Below are positions 9,390 to 17,936 of a stretch of DNA of 64,000 bases, piece after piece. Each line of letters begins with the position of its first letter. The stretch's first letter is position 1. Origin of the DNA: XYD12-FULL-36-8 sp964613805 (GTDB taxonomy: Bacteria > Bacteroidota > Ignavibacteria > Ignavibacteriales > Ignavibacteriaceae); NCBI GenBank assembly GCA_964613805.1, contig CAZTJF010000017.1:34405-98404 (forward strand), read 5' to 3'. The position numbers and the translations under genes were made by a program. The notes beneath the pieces are model-generated. The model was not told the origin of the DNA. It did not search any database and worked only from the letters and a program-made list of their open reading frames with translations.

Positions 9390-9835
9390 TAGTTCACTCC
9401 CGTGTACGCAAATTTAATTTTGTGAATAGATAAAGTTATTTGACTTCTTTAAAATAATTTTTCGAATTGTCGTTTGTAATAATTTCATTATTGAATTTTC
9501 TAAGAATTGATGAACAAGATTGCGACTGCAAGCAAACTAAATAAAAAAGTTTTAAAAGAAAATAGTTTTAATAAATAAATATGTATTAAAATTTTTTTTT
9601 CTGTTTGCAGGAACTTCTAATGGTAAGATTAAGATAATTTCAGATAAAACCAAATTAAATTTTTTAAATCTTAAAACTTATAATTTGACAAAAGTCAAAT
9701 TCTCACACCATTTTTTTTAGCGATGTGATGTGGTAAATATTTTTTATCTTTCAATAGTCAATTAAAACTTAATATAAATTAACTTTCAATCTTCGTATAT
9801 AGAATTTTTACCTCCGATTTCCAGTAGACCGAAGC
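9390..9835. other. divergent intergenic region between nrdJ and the ABC operon
   Basis: 446 nt without a supported gene. It is strongly AT-rich with several A and T tracts. It holds a perfect TTGA-N6-TCAA palindrome (9682-9701, listed separately). Overlapping TAnnTTTG matches lie on both strands at 9409-9422, of which the minus-strand copy (TAAATTTG, 9416-9409) is well placed for nrdJ but lacks a TTG at -33. Confidence 0.5.
9682..9701. promoter_or_regulatory. perfect palindrome, CRP/FNR-family-like operator (TTGA-N6-TCAA)
   Basis: AATTTGAC-AAAA-GTCAAATT is an 8-bp perfect inverted repeat with a 4-nt centre. Its core fits the TTGA-N6-TCAA half-site pattern used by FNR/FixK/Dnr-type regulators. 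It lies about 135 nt upstream of the ABC gene and about 290 nt upstream of nrdJ. A regulator of this family is not encoded in the window. It could also be a simple hairpin. Confidence 0.4.
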
Positions 9836-10759
9836 ATGTCCGATAACAATAAGATTATAGAAGTTAAAAATCTCTCAAAACAGTTTAAGGAACTAAAAGC
9901 TGTTGATGACTTAAACCTTAATGTTTTTGTTGGGGATGTATTTGGATTTTTAGGTCCTAACGGTGCTGGCAAAAGTACTACAATAAGAATGCTTCTCACT
10001 TTAATTTCACCAACTAAAGGGGAAATTAAAATTTTTGGTAAATCGTTAAAAGAATCCCGAATTGAAATCTTACGAAAGATTGGTGCCATCGTAGAGAAAC
10101 CCGATTTTTACGGCTTCCTGTCTGCATATAAAAATCTCGAAATACTTGCAAAACTTTCTGAAATAGATTCGCCTGGAAAAAGAATAATGGAGGTTTTAGA
10201 GTTAGTTGGGCTGGACAAAAGATATAAAAGTAAAGTTAAAACATTTTCGCATGGAATGAAGCAGCGGCTTGGCATTGCTCAAGCGCTTTTGCACGATCCT
10301 GAACTGATTATTCTTGATGAACCGACTACAGGACTGGATCCTCAAGGAATGAAGGAGATAAGAGATTTGATTATTCACCTCAGCAAAGATCAGAAAAAGA
10401 CAATATTCCTTTCATCTCACATTCTATATGAAGTTGAGATGGTAGCTAATAGAATGATTATTATTAATAAAGGATCAACTCAAGTTGAGGGTTACGTAGA
10501 AGAGTTATTGAACAGAAGCGACCTTAAGGTTACATTTGAAGTGGATGATACACAAAAAGTTCGTCAATTAGTAAACTCAACTCAATGGAATAAAAAGTTG
10601 AGTTCTGAAACGAAGAACAGTATAATTTTTTCTCTCAATCATTCCGAAATTGCCGAGTTGAATAAATATTTAGTTGATAATAAAATTCAAGTTAGTGCTG
10701 TTATTCCCACCCGATCTCTCGAAGAATATTTTCTTCAAATTACCGAGAAGACTATATGA
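9836..10759 (+). CDS. ABC transporter ATP-binding protein
   Basis: 307 residues. Walker A is GPNGAGKST, the ABC signature is FSHGMKQRLGIAQAL, Walker B is LIILDEPTTGLDP, and the H-loop is FLSSHIL. The C-terminal 80 residues are the extension typical of DrrA/CcmA/NatA-like exporters that pair with ABC-2 permeases. It energises transport by the permease encoded immediately downstream, whose ATG overlaps this stop codon by 4 nt (ATGA). The start ATG at 9836 follows a CCTCCG-containing stretch rather than a Shine-Dalgarno. The substrate is unknown. Confidence 0.93.
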   Translation: MSDNNKIIEVKNLSKQFKELKAVDDLNLNVFVGDVFGFLGPNGAGKSTTIRMLLTLISPTKGEIKIFGKSLKESRIEILRKIGAIVEKPDFYGFLSAYKNLEILAKLSEIDSPGKRIMEVLELVGLDKRYKSKVKTFSHGMKQRLGIAQALLHDPELIILDEPTTGLDPQGMKEIRDLIIHLSKDQKKTIFLSSHILYEVEMVANRMIIINKGSTQVEGYVEELLNRSDLKVTFEVDDTQKVRQLVNSTQWNKKLSSETKNSIIFSLNHSEIAELNKYLVDNKIQVSAVIPTRSLEEYFLQITEKTI

Positions 10760-11598
10760 TTTTTTCCTTAATCAGAATTGAACTTGCGAAGATTTTCAGA
10801 AAATGGAGAACATGTATCGGCTTCCTCGCAATTGCTGTTCTCGTTCCAATCATTCAGATTGCTATGCTTGTCGAAGGAGAGAAGGGAATAAATTTTATGA
10901 CGCGCAATTTGCAGCAGTCTTTTATTTTTGTCGGGAATCTTCTCAACGGCTATTTAATTTCTTATGCTATTTTAAATGCACTTGTTGTCCATATTCCATT
11001 TTTAATAACTCTTGTTGCCGGTGATTTATTAGCCGGAGAAGCAACTGCCGGAACATATAGAATTTTGGTAACGAGACCAGTTTCACGTTTCAAAATAGTC
11101 CTGTCAAAGTTTCTGGGCGGGCTGATTTATACAAATCTATTAGTATTTTTTCTGGCAATTATGAGTTTAGGAATCGGACTTTTAGTTTTTGGTGTTGGTG
11201 AATTAATCGTTATTAAAAATGTGAACGTACTCATCTTATCCCGTTCTGATGTTTTTTGGCGATTTATAATGGCATACGGATTTGCCACACTAAGTATGAC
11301 AGTTGTTTTAGCACTGGCATTTTTGTTTTCGTCACTTGTAGAGAACGCTATTGGTCCAATTGTTTCAACCATGGCAATAATTATTGTTTTTGTAATTATT
11401 TCAGCTTTGGACATCGAGTTTTTTCAATCTATCCGTCCATACTTATTTACGAATTACATGCAATCATGGCGTTCATTTTTTGATGATCCAATTGATTTAA
11501 GTGATATTCTCAAATCGGCTGCAGTTTTAATCGGTCATATAATATTCTTTTTCGGGGTAACAGTTTTTATTTTTAGTAAAAAAGATATTCTTAGTTAA
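10756..11598 (+). CDS. ABC-2 type permease
   Basis: 280 residues with about six hydrophobic segments: residues 20-40, a segment near 65-100, then 115-150, 170-190, 205-225 and 250-275. The cytoplasmic loop GEATAGTYRILVTRPVSR between the second and third segments is characteristic of ABC-2 permeases. It forms the membrane half of the exporter with the upstream ATPase, with which it is translationally coupled through ATGA. The following LolA-like gene begins 46 nt later, which suggests cargo related to the envelope, but that is inference. Confidence 0.88.
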   Translation: MIFSLIRIELAKIFRKWRTCIGFLAIAVLVPIIQIAMLVEGEKGINFMTRNLQQSFIFVGNLLNGYLISYAILNALVVHIPFLITLVAGDLLAGEATAGTYRILVTRPVSRFKIVLSKFLGGLIYTNLLVFFLAIMSLGIGLLVFGVGELIVIKNVNVLILSRSDVFWRFIMAYGFATLSMTVVLALAFLFSSLVENAIGPIVSTMAIIIVFVIISALDIEFFQSIRPYLFTNYMQSWRSFFDDPIDLSDILKSAAVLIGHIIFFFGVTVFIFSKKDILS

Positions 11599-11644
11599 AG
11601 TGGCAGTAAAGTGAAACAAATATTTAGAGAGAAAGTTTAATTGC

Positions 11645-12358
11645 ATGATGAAGTTGGTTTTTAACATAATATTGATTGCTTTTTCAATTTTAGCTTCTGC
11701 ACATTCCCAGACGAATAATCCGGATGTTATTCTGAAAAGAGTGCTCGAATCATTTAATAAAATTGAAGATTATGAAGTTAATGTGAAGATAAAAGTTGAT
11801 GTGGATTTCATTAAAGTACCCGACACAGAAGCGAAGATTTATTTTAAGCAGCCCGATAAAATTCATTTCGAATCAGAAACCTTTGCAATGCTACCTCGTG
11901 AGGGTTTTGATTTTTCACCTAGCTCATTATTAAAGAAAAAATTTACGGCGTTTTATGTTCGGGAAGATACGATTGATAGTCGAAAAACATCGGTAGTAAA
12001 AGTAATTCCACTTGGCGAAACGGATGATGTAATTTTATCTACTCTTTGGGTTGATCAATCAAAGAATTTAATTCGAAAGGTTGAAACCACAACCAAAACA
12101 AGGGGAACTTTTGCAATCGAACTTAAATATGATAACACTAATTTTGATTATCCACTGCCGAGCGGCATGATATTTTCTTTTAATATTGATAGAACAAATA
12201 TACCACTTGGCTTTAGCGGAGATCTTAACTCAGATACAAAGCCGAAAAATAAAGATATTAAACCGACCACTACGGGAAAGGTTTTTATCACTTATTCAAA
12301 TTACAAAGTGAATGCAGGAATACTCGATAAAATATTTGAGAGTAAGAAAAAGAAATAA
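11645..12358 (+). CDS. LolA-like outer-membrane lipoprotein-sorting family protein
   Basis: 237 residues. An N-terminal signal peptide (to about residue 20, SAHSQ) is followed by DVILKRVLESFNKIEDYEVNVKI, the typical opening helix and strand of the LolA/LolB-like fold. Repeated amphipathic strands, including KIYFKQPDKIHFES and TLWVDQSKNLIRKVE, follow. LolA proteins carry lipids or lipoproteins across the periplasm; relatives bind other hydrophobic ligands. It is the third gene of the ABC operon. Two ATGs are adjacent at 11645 and 11648. The stop codon abuts the stop of the convergent SPFH gene with no intergenic base. Confidence 0.75.
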   Translation: MMKLVFNIILIAFSILASAHSQTNNPDVILKRVLESFNKIEDYEVNVKIKVDVDFIKVPDTEAKIYFKQPDKIHFESETFAMLPREGFDFSPSSLLKKKFTAFYVREDTIDSRKTSVVKVIPLGETDDVILSTLWVDQSKNLIRKVETTTKTRGTFAIELKYDNTNFDYPLPSGMIFSFNIDRTNIPLGFSGDLNSDTKPKNKDIKPTTTGKVFITYSNYKVNAGILDKIFESKKKK

Positions 12359-12367
12359 TTATTTCTT
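12350..12367. repeat. 18-bp perfect palindrome spanning two abutting convergent stop codons
   Basis: AAGAAATAATTATTTCTT is self-complementary. Its left half encodes the Lys-Lys-stop end of the LolA-like protein on the plus strand, and its right half encodes the Lys-Lys-stop end of the SPFH protein on the minus strand. It may act as a minimal bidirectional transcript end, since A and T runs flank it, but the stem is AT-only and weak. Confidence 0.6.
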
Positions 12368-13207
12368 AATAGGGACTACTCCTGCCAATTCTCCAATTAC
12401 ATTCACAAGCTCTGCATTTCCAGGAACAACAACTTTAGTATTATTTTGAAGTGAATTTTGAACTACTTCAAGTTGCTTAAGCAATTGGGCGTTCCCAATA
12501 AAATATTTATTAGCTGCATCATTCACCAATTTAATGGCTTCGGCTTCTCCCTCAGCTCTTAGAATATTTGCTTGCTTTATTCCTTCCGCTTTTTTAATAG
12601 CGGCTCTTTTTTCACCATCCGCCGTCGTTTCTAATGCTGTTGCATAATCTATAGCGGCAATTTTTTCATTTTCTGCTTTCACTATTTTGTTCATCGTATC
12701 CTGAACATCTTTTGGTGGATCAATTTGTTTTAACTCGGTTCTAACAATGTCAATTCCCCAAGTGTTTGTTTCTTGAATTAAAATTTGATGAAGCTCAGTA
12801 TTTATTCTACCGCGTTCACTGTTTGCGGATTTAAGAGTGAGAGTTCCTATAATATTTCTTAATGTAGTGCGGGCAAGATTCACAATTTGATAAGTGACAT
12901 TGTTAACATTGTACTGAGAATTTTTCACACTGTGTTCGTCATCCTTAACTTTGAAATAAACTTGAGCATCCACCACAGCATTTAGATTATCATTTGTGAT
13001 TATTTCCTGTGGTTCGGCATCAACCATTTGTTCTGTCACGTTTACTTGATATAGTCTATCAATTATTGGAATGATCCAATTAAATCCTGGATTTGCAAAC
13101 CCGTGATACTTGCCGAGCCGTTCTACCAAACCCCTATGCGTAGGACGAACTATTCTAATACCTAAGAAAAAAATGAAAAGTGCAAACGCAGCAATTATAA
13201 CCCACAT
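12359..13207 (-). CDS. SPFH/band-7 (stomatin-like, QmcA type) membrane protein
   Basis: 282 residues. One N-terminal membrane segment (about 2-20) is followed by the SPFH domain, starting RIVRPTHRGLVERLGKYHGFANPGFNWIIPIID. After it comes an alanine/glutamate-rich coiled coil (about 185-245, KAEGIKQANILRAEGEAEA), then a C-terminal segment ending VVPIKK. These proteins form membrane-associated oligomers linked to protease regulation and lipid microdomains. There is no NfeD gene beside it, as is often found with this family. The HEAT-repeat gene lies 18 nt upstream on the same strand. Confidence 0.9.
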   Translation of the reverse strand: MWVIIAAFALFIFFLGIRIVRPTHRGLVERLGKYHGFANPGFNWIIPIIDRLYQVNVTEQMVDAEPQEIITNDNLNAVVDAQVYFKVKDDEHSVKNSQYNVNNVTYQIVNLARTTLRNIIGTLTLKSANSERGRINTELHQILIQETNTWGIDIVRTELKQIDPPKDVQDTMNKIVKAENEKIAAIDYATALETTADGEKRAAIKKAEGIKQANILRAEGEAEAIKLVNDAANKYFIGNAQLLKQLEVVQNSLQNNTKVVVPGNAELVNVIGELAGVVPIKK

Positions 13208-13225
13208 GTTATTCTCCTTTTGATT

Positions 13226-13888
13226 TTAATGTTCAATTAGTTTTTGATTTTTTCTTAAAAACGATTCTGCTTTTTTCTTTGTGGCCGGTCTTTTGTTTTT
13301 TCGTTGCCGTTTTACAAATTCAAACACTGGCTTTCTATTTTTTATGTGAGGTAATAAATCTCCCAAAGTTTTTATTGCTTGACCAATTACAATGTTGTTG
13401 CATTCTGTTGTTTCATAATCTGCCTGTTCGACTTTCAATATTTCTTCTGAGATTTTATCAGCTAAAGAATGCTTGTTCAATGCAATCTTTGCTGCAGCTT
13501 TAATTGTGTTTGCCGCAGTTATCATTTGGTGTCCATGTATAGGAGCGAAATATTTACTGGAAATGTTTTCGAAGTGGTGTGATGAATCTACTTTGCACAA
13601 GTTCGCAATAATTTCAATTGCACCCCATTTAAGAAAATTGTTCTCGCTGTCAAGCTGGCTAATGAAAAATTCAAGTTTAGGATAAAGGACGGCGGGATTT
13701 CTCTCACTTATAATTATCAAAACTTTGTTTGAACCATACTTGATGCGTGCTTCATCCGATTGGAGCCCGACAAAAAGTTCCGGAAGCAAAGTTGTATCCA
13801 CTATTACTTTTTCAGCAATTTTATTTTTGTCTGAATTCTTGCGTGCAATTTGCTGAAGCAGCGATAAACTGTTCATTTTTATACCCAA
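13226..13888 (-). CDS. HEAT-repeat-like helical protein
   Basis: 220 residues made of paired helices with HEAT-like spacing, for example DEARIKYGSNKVLIIISERNP, then SENNFLKWGAIEIIANLCKV and an alanine-rich helix TAANTIKAAAKIAL. The C-terminus is strongly basic (KRQRKNKRPATKKKAESFLRK), which could contact nucleic acid or membrane. It resembles the protein at 58349-58888 in architecture; I judge them related scaffold-type proteins, not enzymes. The start may be the first Met or Met5 (MNSLSL). No signal peptide. Confidence 0.6.
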   Translation of the reverse strand: MGIKMNSLSLLQQIARKNSDKNKIAEKVIVDTTLLPELFVGLQSDEARIKYGSNKVLIIISERNPAVLYPKLEFFISQLDSENNFLKWGAIEIIANLCKVDSSHHFENISSKYFAPIHGHQMITAANTIKAAAKIALNKHSLADKISEEILKVEQADYETTECNNIVIGQAIKTLGDLLPHIKNRKPVFEFVKRQRKNKRPATKKKAESFLRKNQKLIEH

Positions 13889-14011
13889 AGATTTAATCGG
13901 GTAAATACTGAGGTTTCCTCAGGTTAATTTTTTAATGCATAGGTAACTTAGTTTTATCCTGGTAATTATTCAAGAATCAATTACTATCTGAGATGGCAAC
14001 TTAATCATGGT

Positions 14012-14287
14012 TTACTTACCGATATTTAAGTAATCAGTCAATTTTAGTTTCATCAAACCAAAGATTAAACTGGTTATGGTGAACAGTTCAAATGAAAAGG
14101 GAATGTAGCCGATATAACCAGGTAAGGGCATCTCAAATAGTTTCGGGGAATTAACATTCGGAAGGTGATAAATCCATTTCGGATATGAGAAAAAATTCCA
14201 CATTTCCCAAAAGAAAGCACAAATAAGGCATCCAAAAGCAAGTGAAATTACCGGCTGCCAATTTCCTTTTTGTGTGAGATTAATGCT
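14012..14287 (-). pseudogene. C-terminal remnant of a multi-helix membrane protein, no start codon
   Basis: The minus frame from 14287 to the stop at 14012 is open for 91 codons but contains no ATG/GTG/TTG start before the second half; a TGA lies at 14290-14288. It reads KGNWQPVISLAFGCLICAFF, then WEMWNFFSYPKWIYHLP, then FEMPLPGYIGYIPFSFEL. This is convincing membrane-protein sequence, with the Trp/Pro-rich YPKWIY and FEMPxxGYxGYIPF pattern I associate with conserved integral membrane proteins. The N-terminal helices are missing and CYTH coding sequence lies there instead. An initiation at ATG 14203 or at a rare ATT would give a small protein. I favour a truncated gene. Confidence 0.6.
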
Positions 14288-14792
14288 TCAATTTGTTTTT
14301 CCACTTCGAGAATGGTTTCGCAACGAGATTTGCATTTCTGAATCTGCGGTCATGTGTGACTTCTTTTCCGATCCAACTCGGGATATTAAATTTTTGGTTT
14401 ACTTTTTTTAGTTCAACCTCTGCCAATACTAATCCTTTATTCTCGCCTCTAAAAACATCCACTTCCCAAATCAGATTATCATATAGAATTCTATATCTTA
14501 TTTTTTTGATCGTATTTTTTTTACAAAGATTTTCGAGCAAATATTTGGCGTCATCAGATGGAATATCATACTCAAATTCATCGCCGGCTATTCCGATTTT
14601 CTTACCTTTTATTGTTAGTTTTCCTTGTTTTCCTTCTAATCTAACTCTTACAGTTCTAAAAGAATTAGTTGACAAATAACCCTGGTGATATTCAACGCCC
14701 TTCGTTCCCAATTGCCAGTGTTTATTCTTCACAAGAAACTTCCGTTCAATTTCTATTCTTTTTGATTTTTTAGTTTTTAACCTTATTGACAT
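14280..14792 (-). CDS. CYTH-domain phosphohydrolase (triphosphate tunnel enzyme)
   Basis: 170 residues covering one CYTH domain. The ExExK-type signature is EIERKFLV at about residue 14. The domain continues with QGYLSTNSFRTVRVRLEGKQGKLTIKGKK (alternating basic residues of the tunnel) and WEVDVFRGENKGLVLAEVELK. CYTH proteins hydrolyse triphosphates such as thiamine triphosphate or inorganic tripolyphosphate; the substrate cannot be decided here. It lies 17 nt behind terC on the same strand and overlaps the open frame of the membrane-protein remnant by 8 nt. Confidence 0.88.
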   Translation of the reverse strand: MSIRLKTKKSKRIEIERKFLVKNKHWQLGTKGVEYHQGYLSTNSFRTVRVRLEGKQGKLTIKGKKIGIAGDEFEYDIPSDDAKYLLENLCKKNTIKKIRYRILYDNLIWEVDVFRGENKGLVLAEVELKKVNQKFNIPSWIGKEVTHDRRFRNANLVAKPFSKWKNKLKH

Positions 14793-14809
14793 ATTATTTT
14801 TAAGGATGA

Positions 14810-15562
14810 TTATGATTTTACTTTTTTCACATAAGCTTTACGCAGTGTAACAGGTTTTGATTGTTTACTGCGCATCTTTAGGTTTAATACCTCGACAAAT
14901 ACCGAGAATGCCATTGCAAAATAAACATAACCTTTTGGGATGTGCTGATCAAAACCTTCTGCAATCAACGTAAAGCCAATTAGTAAGAGAAAACTTAGAG
15001 CAAGTATTTTAATTGTAGGATGGTCTTCAACAAAGTCACTGATCTTTCCTGAAAACCACATCATAAAAATAACTGCAATAATTACTGCAATGACCATCAC
15101 TAGAAGCTTATCAACCATTCCTACAGCAGTGATTACTGAGTCGAGAGAAAATACAATATCAAGCAGCATGATTTGAATAATGACAGCTTTAAATGTAGGA
15201 AAAACCTTAATGGATGATTTTCCTTCATCGCCTTCTAATTTGTCGTGAATTTCATGAGTGCTTTTCGCGATTAGAAATAGTCCTCCAACAATTAGAATTA
15301 AATCTCTCCATGAAATTTCTTGTCCTAAAATCGAAAGCAGGGGATATGTTAAGCGCATAATCCAAGTAAGTGAGAACAAAAGTGCAATTCGAGTTAGCAT
15401 TGCCATAGCAAGTCCGACAATTCTTGCACTTTTTCGTTTTTCAACAGGTAGCTTACCGGCAAGAATTGAAATGAAAATAATATTATCAATGCCGAGTACA
15501 ATTTCAAGAATGGTTAAAGTAAGTAAAGCAATTAAATACTGTGGTTCGAGGATCCACTCCAA
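14810..15562 (-). CDS. TerC-family integral membrane protein (metal exporter type)
   Basis: 250 residues with about seven membrane helices. The two hallmark acidic motifs are present: EIVLGIDNIIFISILAGKLP in the first half and DIVFSLDSVITAVGMVDK in the second. TerC/YceF/YkoY proteins are linked to manganese efflux and metalation of secreted proteins. The C-terminal tail is basic (KMRSKQSKPVTLRKAYVKKVKS). I looked for a yybP-ykoY manganese riboswitch in the 216-nt leader and did not recognise one. Confidence 0.9.
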   Translation of the reverse strand: MEWILEPQYLIALLTLTILEIVLGIDNIIFISILAGKLPVEKRKSARIVGLAMAMLTRIALLFSLTWIMRLTYPLLSILGQEISWRDLILIVGGLFLIAKSTHEIHDKLEGDEGKSSIKVFPTFKAVIIQIMLLDIVFSLDSVITAVGMVDKLLVMVIAVIIAVIFMMWFSGKISDFVEDHPTIKILALSFLLLIGFTLIAEGFDQHIPKGYVYFAMAFSVFVEVLNLKMRSKQSKPVTLRKAYVKKVKS

Positions 15563-15645
15563 TTTATTTCTCCATTAGAATTTATAATGAAATCAAAGCT
15601 GAATGAGGATATGTATAAACTAACTATACGTAAGCTCTAAAGATA

Positions 15646-15782
15646 AAAACCGGTTCCAAACTCATAATACTAAAACTAAAGTGATGGGTACTGTTTTAAA
15701 TTCTCACCACTTATAAAAGTTACTTGAAACATAAAGAGATTAAGCAACTCGCTTATAAGATGAAACAGAACCAGGTTTTTAC
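15646..15782 (-). repeat. long-range inverted repeat between zinc-ribbon gene and terC
   Basis: On the minus strand AAAAACCTGGTTC (just after the zinc-ribbon stop) pairs with GGAACCGGTTTTTA about 110 nt later, with one bulged base, and the second arm ends in a T-rich stretch. The interior has a weaker pairing (GTGATGGG / CTCACCAC on the plus strand). It may be an unusually long terminator, a structured RNA, or a repeat. Confidence 0.35.
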
Positions 15783-16084
15783 TTTTTAAACACTCTAAAA
15801 AATTTGTCCAACGCTGATTTTTCCAATTCAGTTACGGTTTCAAATTCTCCTGCATCAAGCCATATACCTTGACATGATGAGCATTTATCAATCTTAAGTT
15901 TTTTATATTCCATTTCAATCAGTTCCATTCCACATTTTGGACATTTCATGTAATGAAGCTCTTTAAGTTTCTTCTTTTCTTCTGACACCAATTTTTTATG
16001 ACGCTCTTCTTCCCTTTTTTTCTTCTCTTCAAATTCGAGCCGTGCAATATATTCTTCTTCTTTTGTGCTTGGTCTTACTGACAT
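15779..16084 (-). CDS. zinc-ribbon (TFIIB-type) protein with coiled-coil N-terminus
   Basis: 101 residues. The first 45 are a charged Glu/Lys coiled coil. The rest is a zf-TFIIB-like zinc ribbon: CPKCG, a spacer with MEYKKLKIDK, then CSSCQGIWLDAGEFE. The WLDxGE tail is diagnostic of this small prokaryotic zinc-ribbon family, whose function is unknown. It is the next gene after fabF on the same strand (42-nt gap). Confidence 0.85.
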   Translation of the reverse strand: MSVRPSTKEEEYIARLEFEEKKKREEERHKKLVSEEKKKLKELHYMKCPKCGMELIEMEYKKLKIDKCSSCQGIWLDAGEFETVTELEKSALDKFFRVFKK

Positions 16085-16126
16085 AATTTACCTTTTAATA
16101 TTTGCTGATAGAATTATTATGAATGT

Positions 16127-17389
16127 TCAATGAAAAAACTTTCTAAAAAGTATTGAAGTGTTATGGCCTCCAAAACCGAAAGCATTACTTAACGCAACAT
16201 TTACTTCTCTTTTTTGTGCATTATTGAAAGTGTAGTTTAAGTCACAATCAGGGTCAGGATTAGCAAAGTTAATTGTAGGCGGCACAACTCCATTTGTAAT
16301 TGTTAAGATTGAAGCTATTGCCTCAACTGCACCAGCGGCACCGAGCAAATGTCCGGTCATACTCTTTGTTGATGAGAGGTTCATTTTATAAGCATGCTCT
16401 CCAAAAACTTTTTTTATCGCAATAGTTTCACCAATATCGCCAAGAGGAGTAGATGTTCCGTGCATATTTACATAGTCAACATCCGAAATGTCAATATCAG
16501 AATTGCGAATTGCCATTTCCATAGAAAGTACTGCGCCTGCACCATCGGGGTGTGGGGCAGTTATGTGGTGAGCATCAGCTGAAAGCCCAACACCAATTAT
16601 CTCGGCATAAATTCTGGCATTTCTGTTTTGTGCATGCTCTAAATCTTCAAGTATCAAGGCGCCGCCGCCTTCACCCATCACAAAACCATCTCGTGTTGCA
16701 TCAAAAGGTCTGCTTGCAGTTTCTGGAGAATCATTTCTAACAGACAGAGCACGAGATGCATTAAAACCACCAATCCCTATTTCATTTATTGCTGCTTCAC
16801 TTCCTCCTGTCACAATAACATCAGCAATTGATTGCTTAATCATAAAATAGGAATCAATCATATTGTTGTTTGCAGTTGCACATGCAGAAACGATACAATA
16901 GTTCGGTCCCCTAAATCCATACTGAATGGAAATGTAACCAGCGGCAATATCGGGAATCATCATCGGAATAAAGAAAGGGGAAATGCGTCCCGGATTTTGC
17001 GTATGGTTGATTATTGATTGCTGATAAAATGTTTGGATTCCACCAATACCGCTTCCAAAGATTACACCTATTTTTGCTTTTTCCGATTCGGATAAATTTG
17101 CGACATCAATTCCGCTATCGGTAATGGCTTGTGCGGCTGCTGAAAGAGCGTACTGCGCATATGGGTCAAGCCGTCTTACAGTTTTTTTATCAATGTAAAG
17201 TTGAGGATCAAAACCTTTCAGTTCGCAAGCAAACTTCGTTTCGACCCTTGAAGTATCAAAGCTGGTAATAGTTGCTGAACCACTTTTAGATTTTATCATA
17301 GCATCCCAAAACTCCTTCACAGTAAGCCCAATTGGAGTTAGCGCTCCCATTCCAGTCACAACTACTCTGCGATTTTTACTTGATGTCAT
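16127..17389 (-). CDS. fabF: beta-ketoacyl-ACP synthase II (FabF)
   Basis: 420 residues, standard length. It condenses malonyl-ACP with acyl-ACP in fatty-acid elongation. The catalytic triad is clear: Cys170 in VSACATANNN, His310 in VNMHGTSTPLGD, His347 in SMTGHLLGAAG. The C-terminal NAFGFGGHN motif is intact. It is not in a fab cluster; the neighbours are a zinc-ribbon gene downstream and an acetyltransferase and a PAP2 phosphatase upstream. An AAAAAGGAT stretch just before the ATG is a plausible ribosome binding site. It could be an extra copy beside a main fab operon. Confidence 0.93.
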   Translation of the reverse strand: MTSSKNRRVVVTGMGALTPIGLTVKEFWDAMIKSKSGSATITSFDTSRVETKFACELKGFDPQLYIDKKTVRRLDPYAQYALSAAAQAITDSGIDVANLSESEKAKIGVIFGSGIGGIQTFYQQSIINHTQNPGRISPFFIPMMIPDIAAGYISIQYGFRGPNYCIVSACATANNNMIDSYFMIKQSIADVIVTGGSEAAINEIGIGGFNASRALSVRNDSPETASRPFDATRDGFVMGEGGGALILEDLEHAQNRNARIYAEIIGVGLSADAHHITAPHPDGAGAVLSMEMAIRNSDIDISDVDYVNMHGTSTPLGDIGETIAIKKVFGEHAYKMNLSSTKSMTGHLLGAAGAVEAIASILTITNGVVPPTINFANPDPDCDLNYTFNNAQKREVNVALSNAFGFGGHNTSILFRKFFH

Positions 17390-17438
17390 TCATCTATCCT
17401 TTTTGTTTTAAGATTTGTTTCTTAATGTAAATTATAAT

Positions 17439-17936
17439 TTATAACTCACTAATCAACTTTGATATTTTATCTTCGGTCAAACGATATACAGTCCATTCAT
17501 CCATGGGTATTGCGCCCATATTTTTGTAAAAATCTATTGCTGGTTTATTCCAGTTTAGCACACTCCATTCGATTCGACCGCAGTTTCTATCCTTTGCAAT
17601 TCTAACAAGTTCCAGAAACAATTTTTTACCAACGCCTTTTCCTCGCATTTCGGGTAGAACAAACAAATCTTCCAAATAAATTCCTGGCTTTCCAACAAAT
17701 GTTGAATAGTTATGAAAGAAAAGAGCAAATCCTACCGGATGATTATCAAAATTTGCAATAAGTACTTCTGCAAATTTGTGATGTCCAAATAAATATGTTT
17801 TAATTTGATCTTCAGTGTTGATTACCGTATGAGCTAATTTTTCATAAACAGAAAGCTCCTTTATCAAATGCAAGATTGTAGGAGTATCGTGTATTTCAGC
17901 AAAACAGATTTTTATTTTCTCTTTGTAATCTTCCAT
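17439..17936 (-). CDS. GNAT acetyltransferase, spermidine/spermine N1-acetyltransferase-like
   Basis: 165 residues with a complete GNAT fold. The acetyl-CoA loop is LPEMRGKGVGKKL, preceded by GIYLEDLFV. It continues with CGRIEWSVLNWNKPAIDFYKNMGA, which is the pattern of the SAT1-like subfamily (diamine/polyamine acetylation). Substrate is not certain, since related members act on other amines. It abuts the PAP2 gene (no intergenic base) and lies 49 nt ahead of fabF. Confidence 0.85.
   Translation of the reverse strand: MEDYKEKIKICFAEIHDTPTILHLIKELSVYEKLAHTVINTEDQIKTYLFGHHKFAEVLIANFDNHPVGFALFFHNYSTFVGKPGIYLEDLFVLPEMRGKGVGKKLFLELVRIAKDRNCGRIEWSVLNWNKPAIDFYKNMGAIPMDEWTVYRLTEDKISKLISEL

Noticed and set aside
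9390..9500. Cobalamin riboswitch before nrdJ
   Set aside because: No B12-box-like sequence or paired elements recognised on the minus strand.
15563..15778. yybP-ykoY manganese riboswitch before the TerC gene
   Set aside because: The conserved loop sequences of that motif are not present; only a long-range stem is visible.
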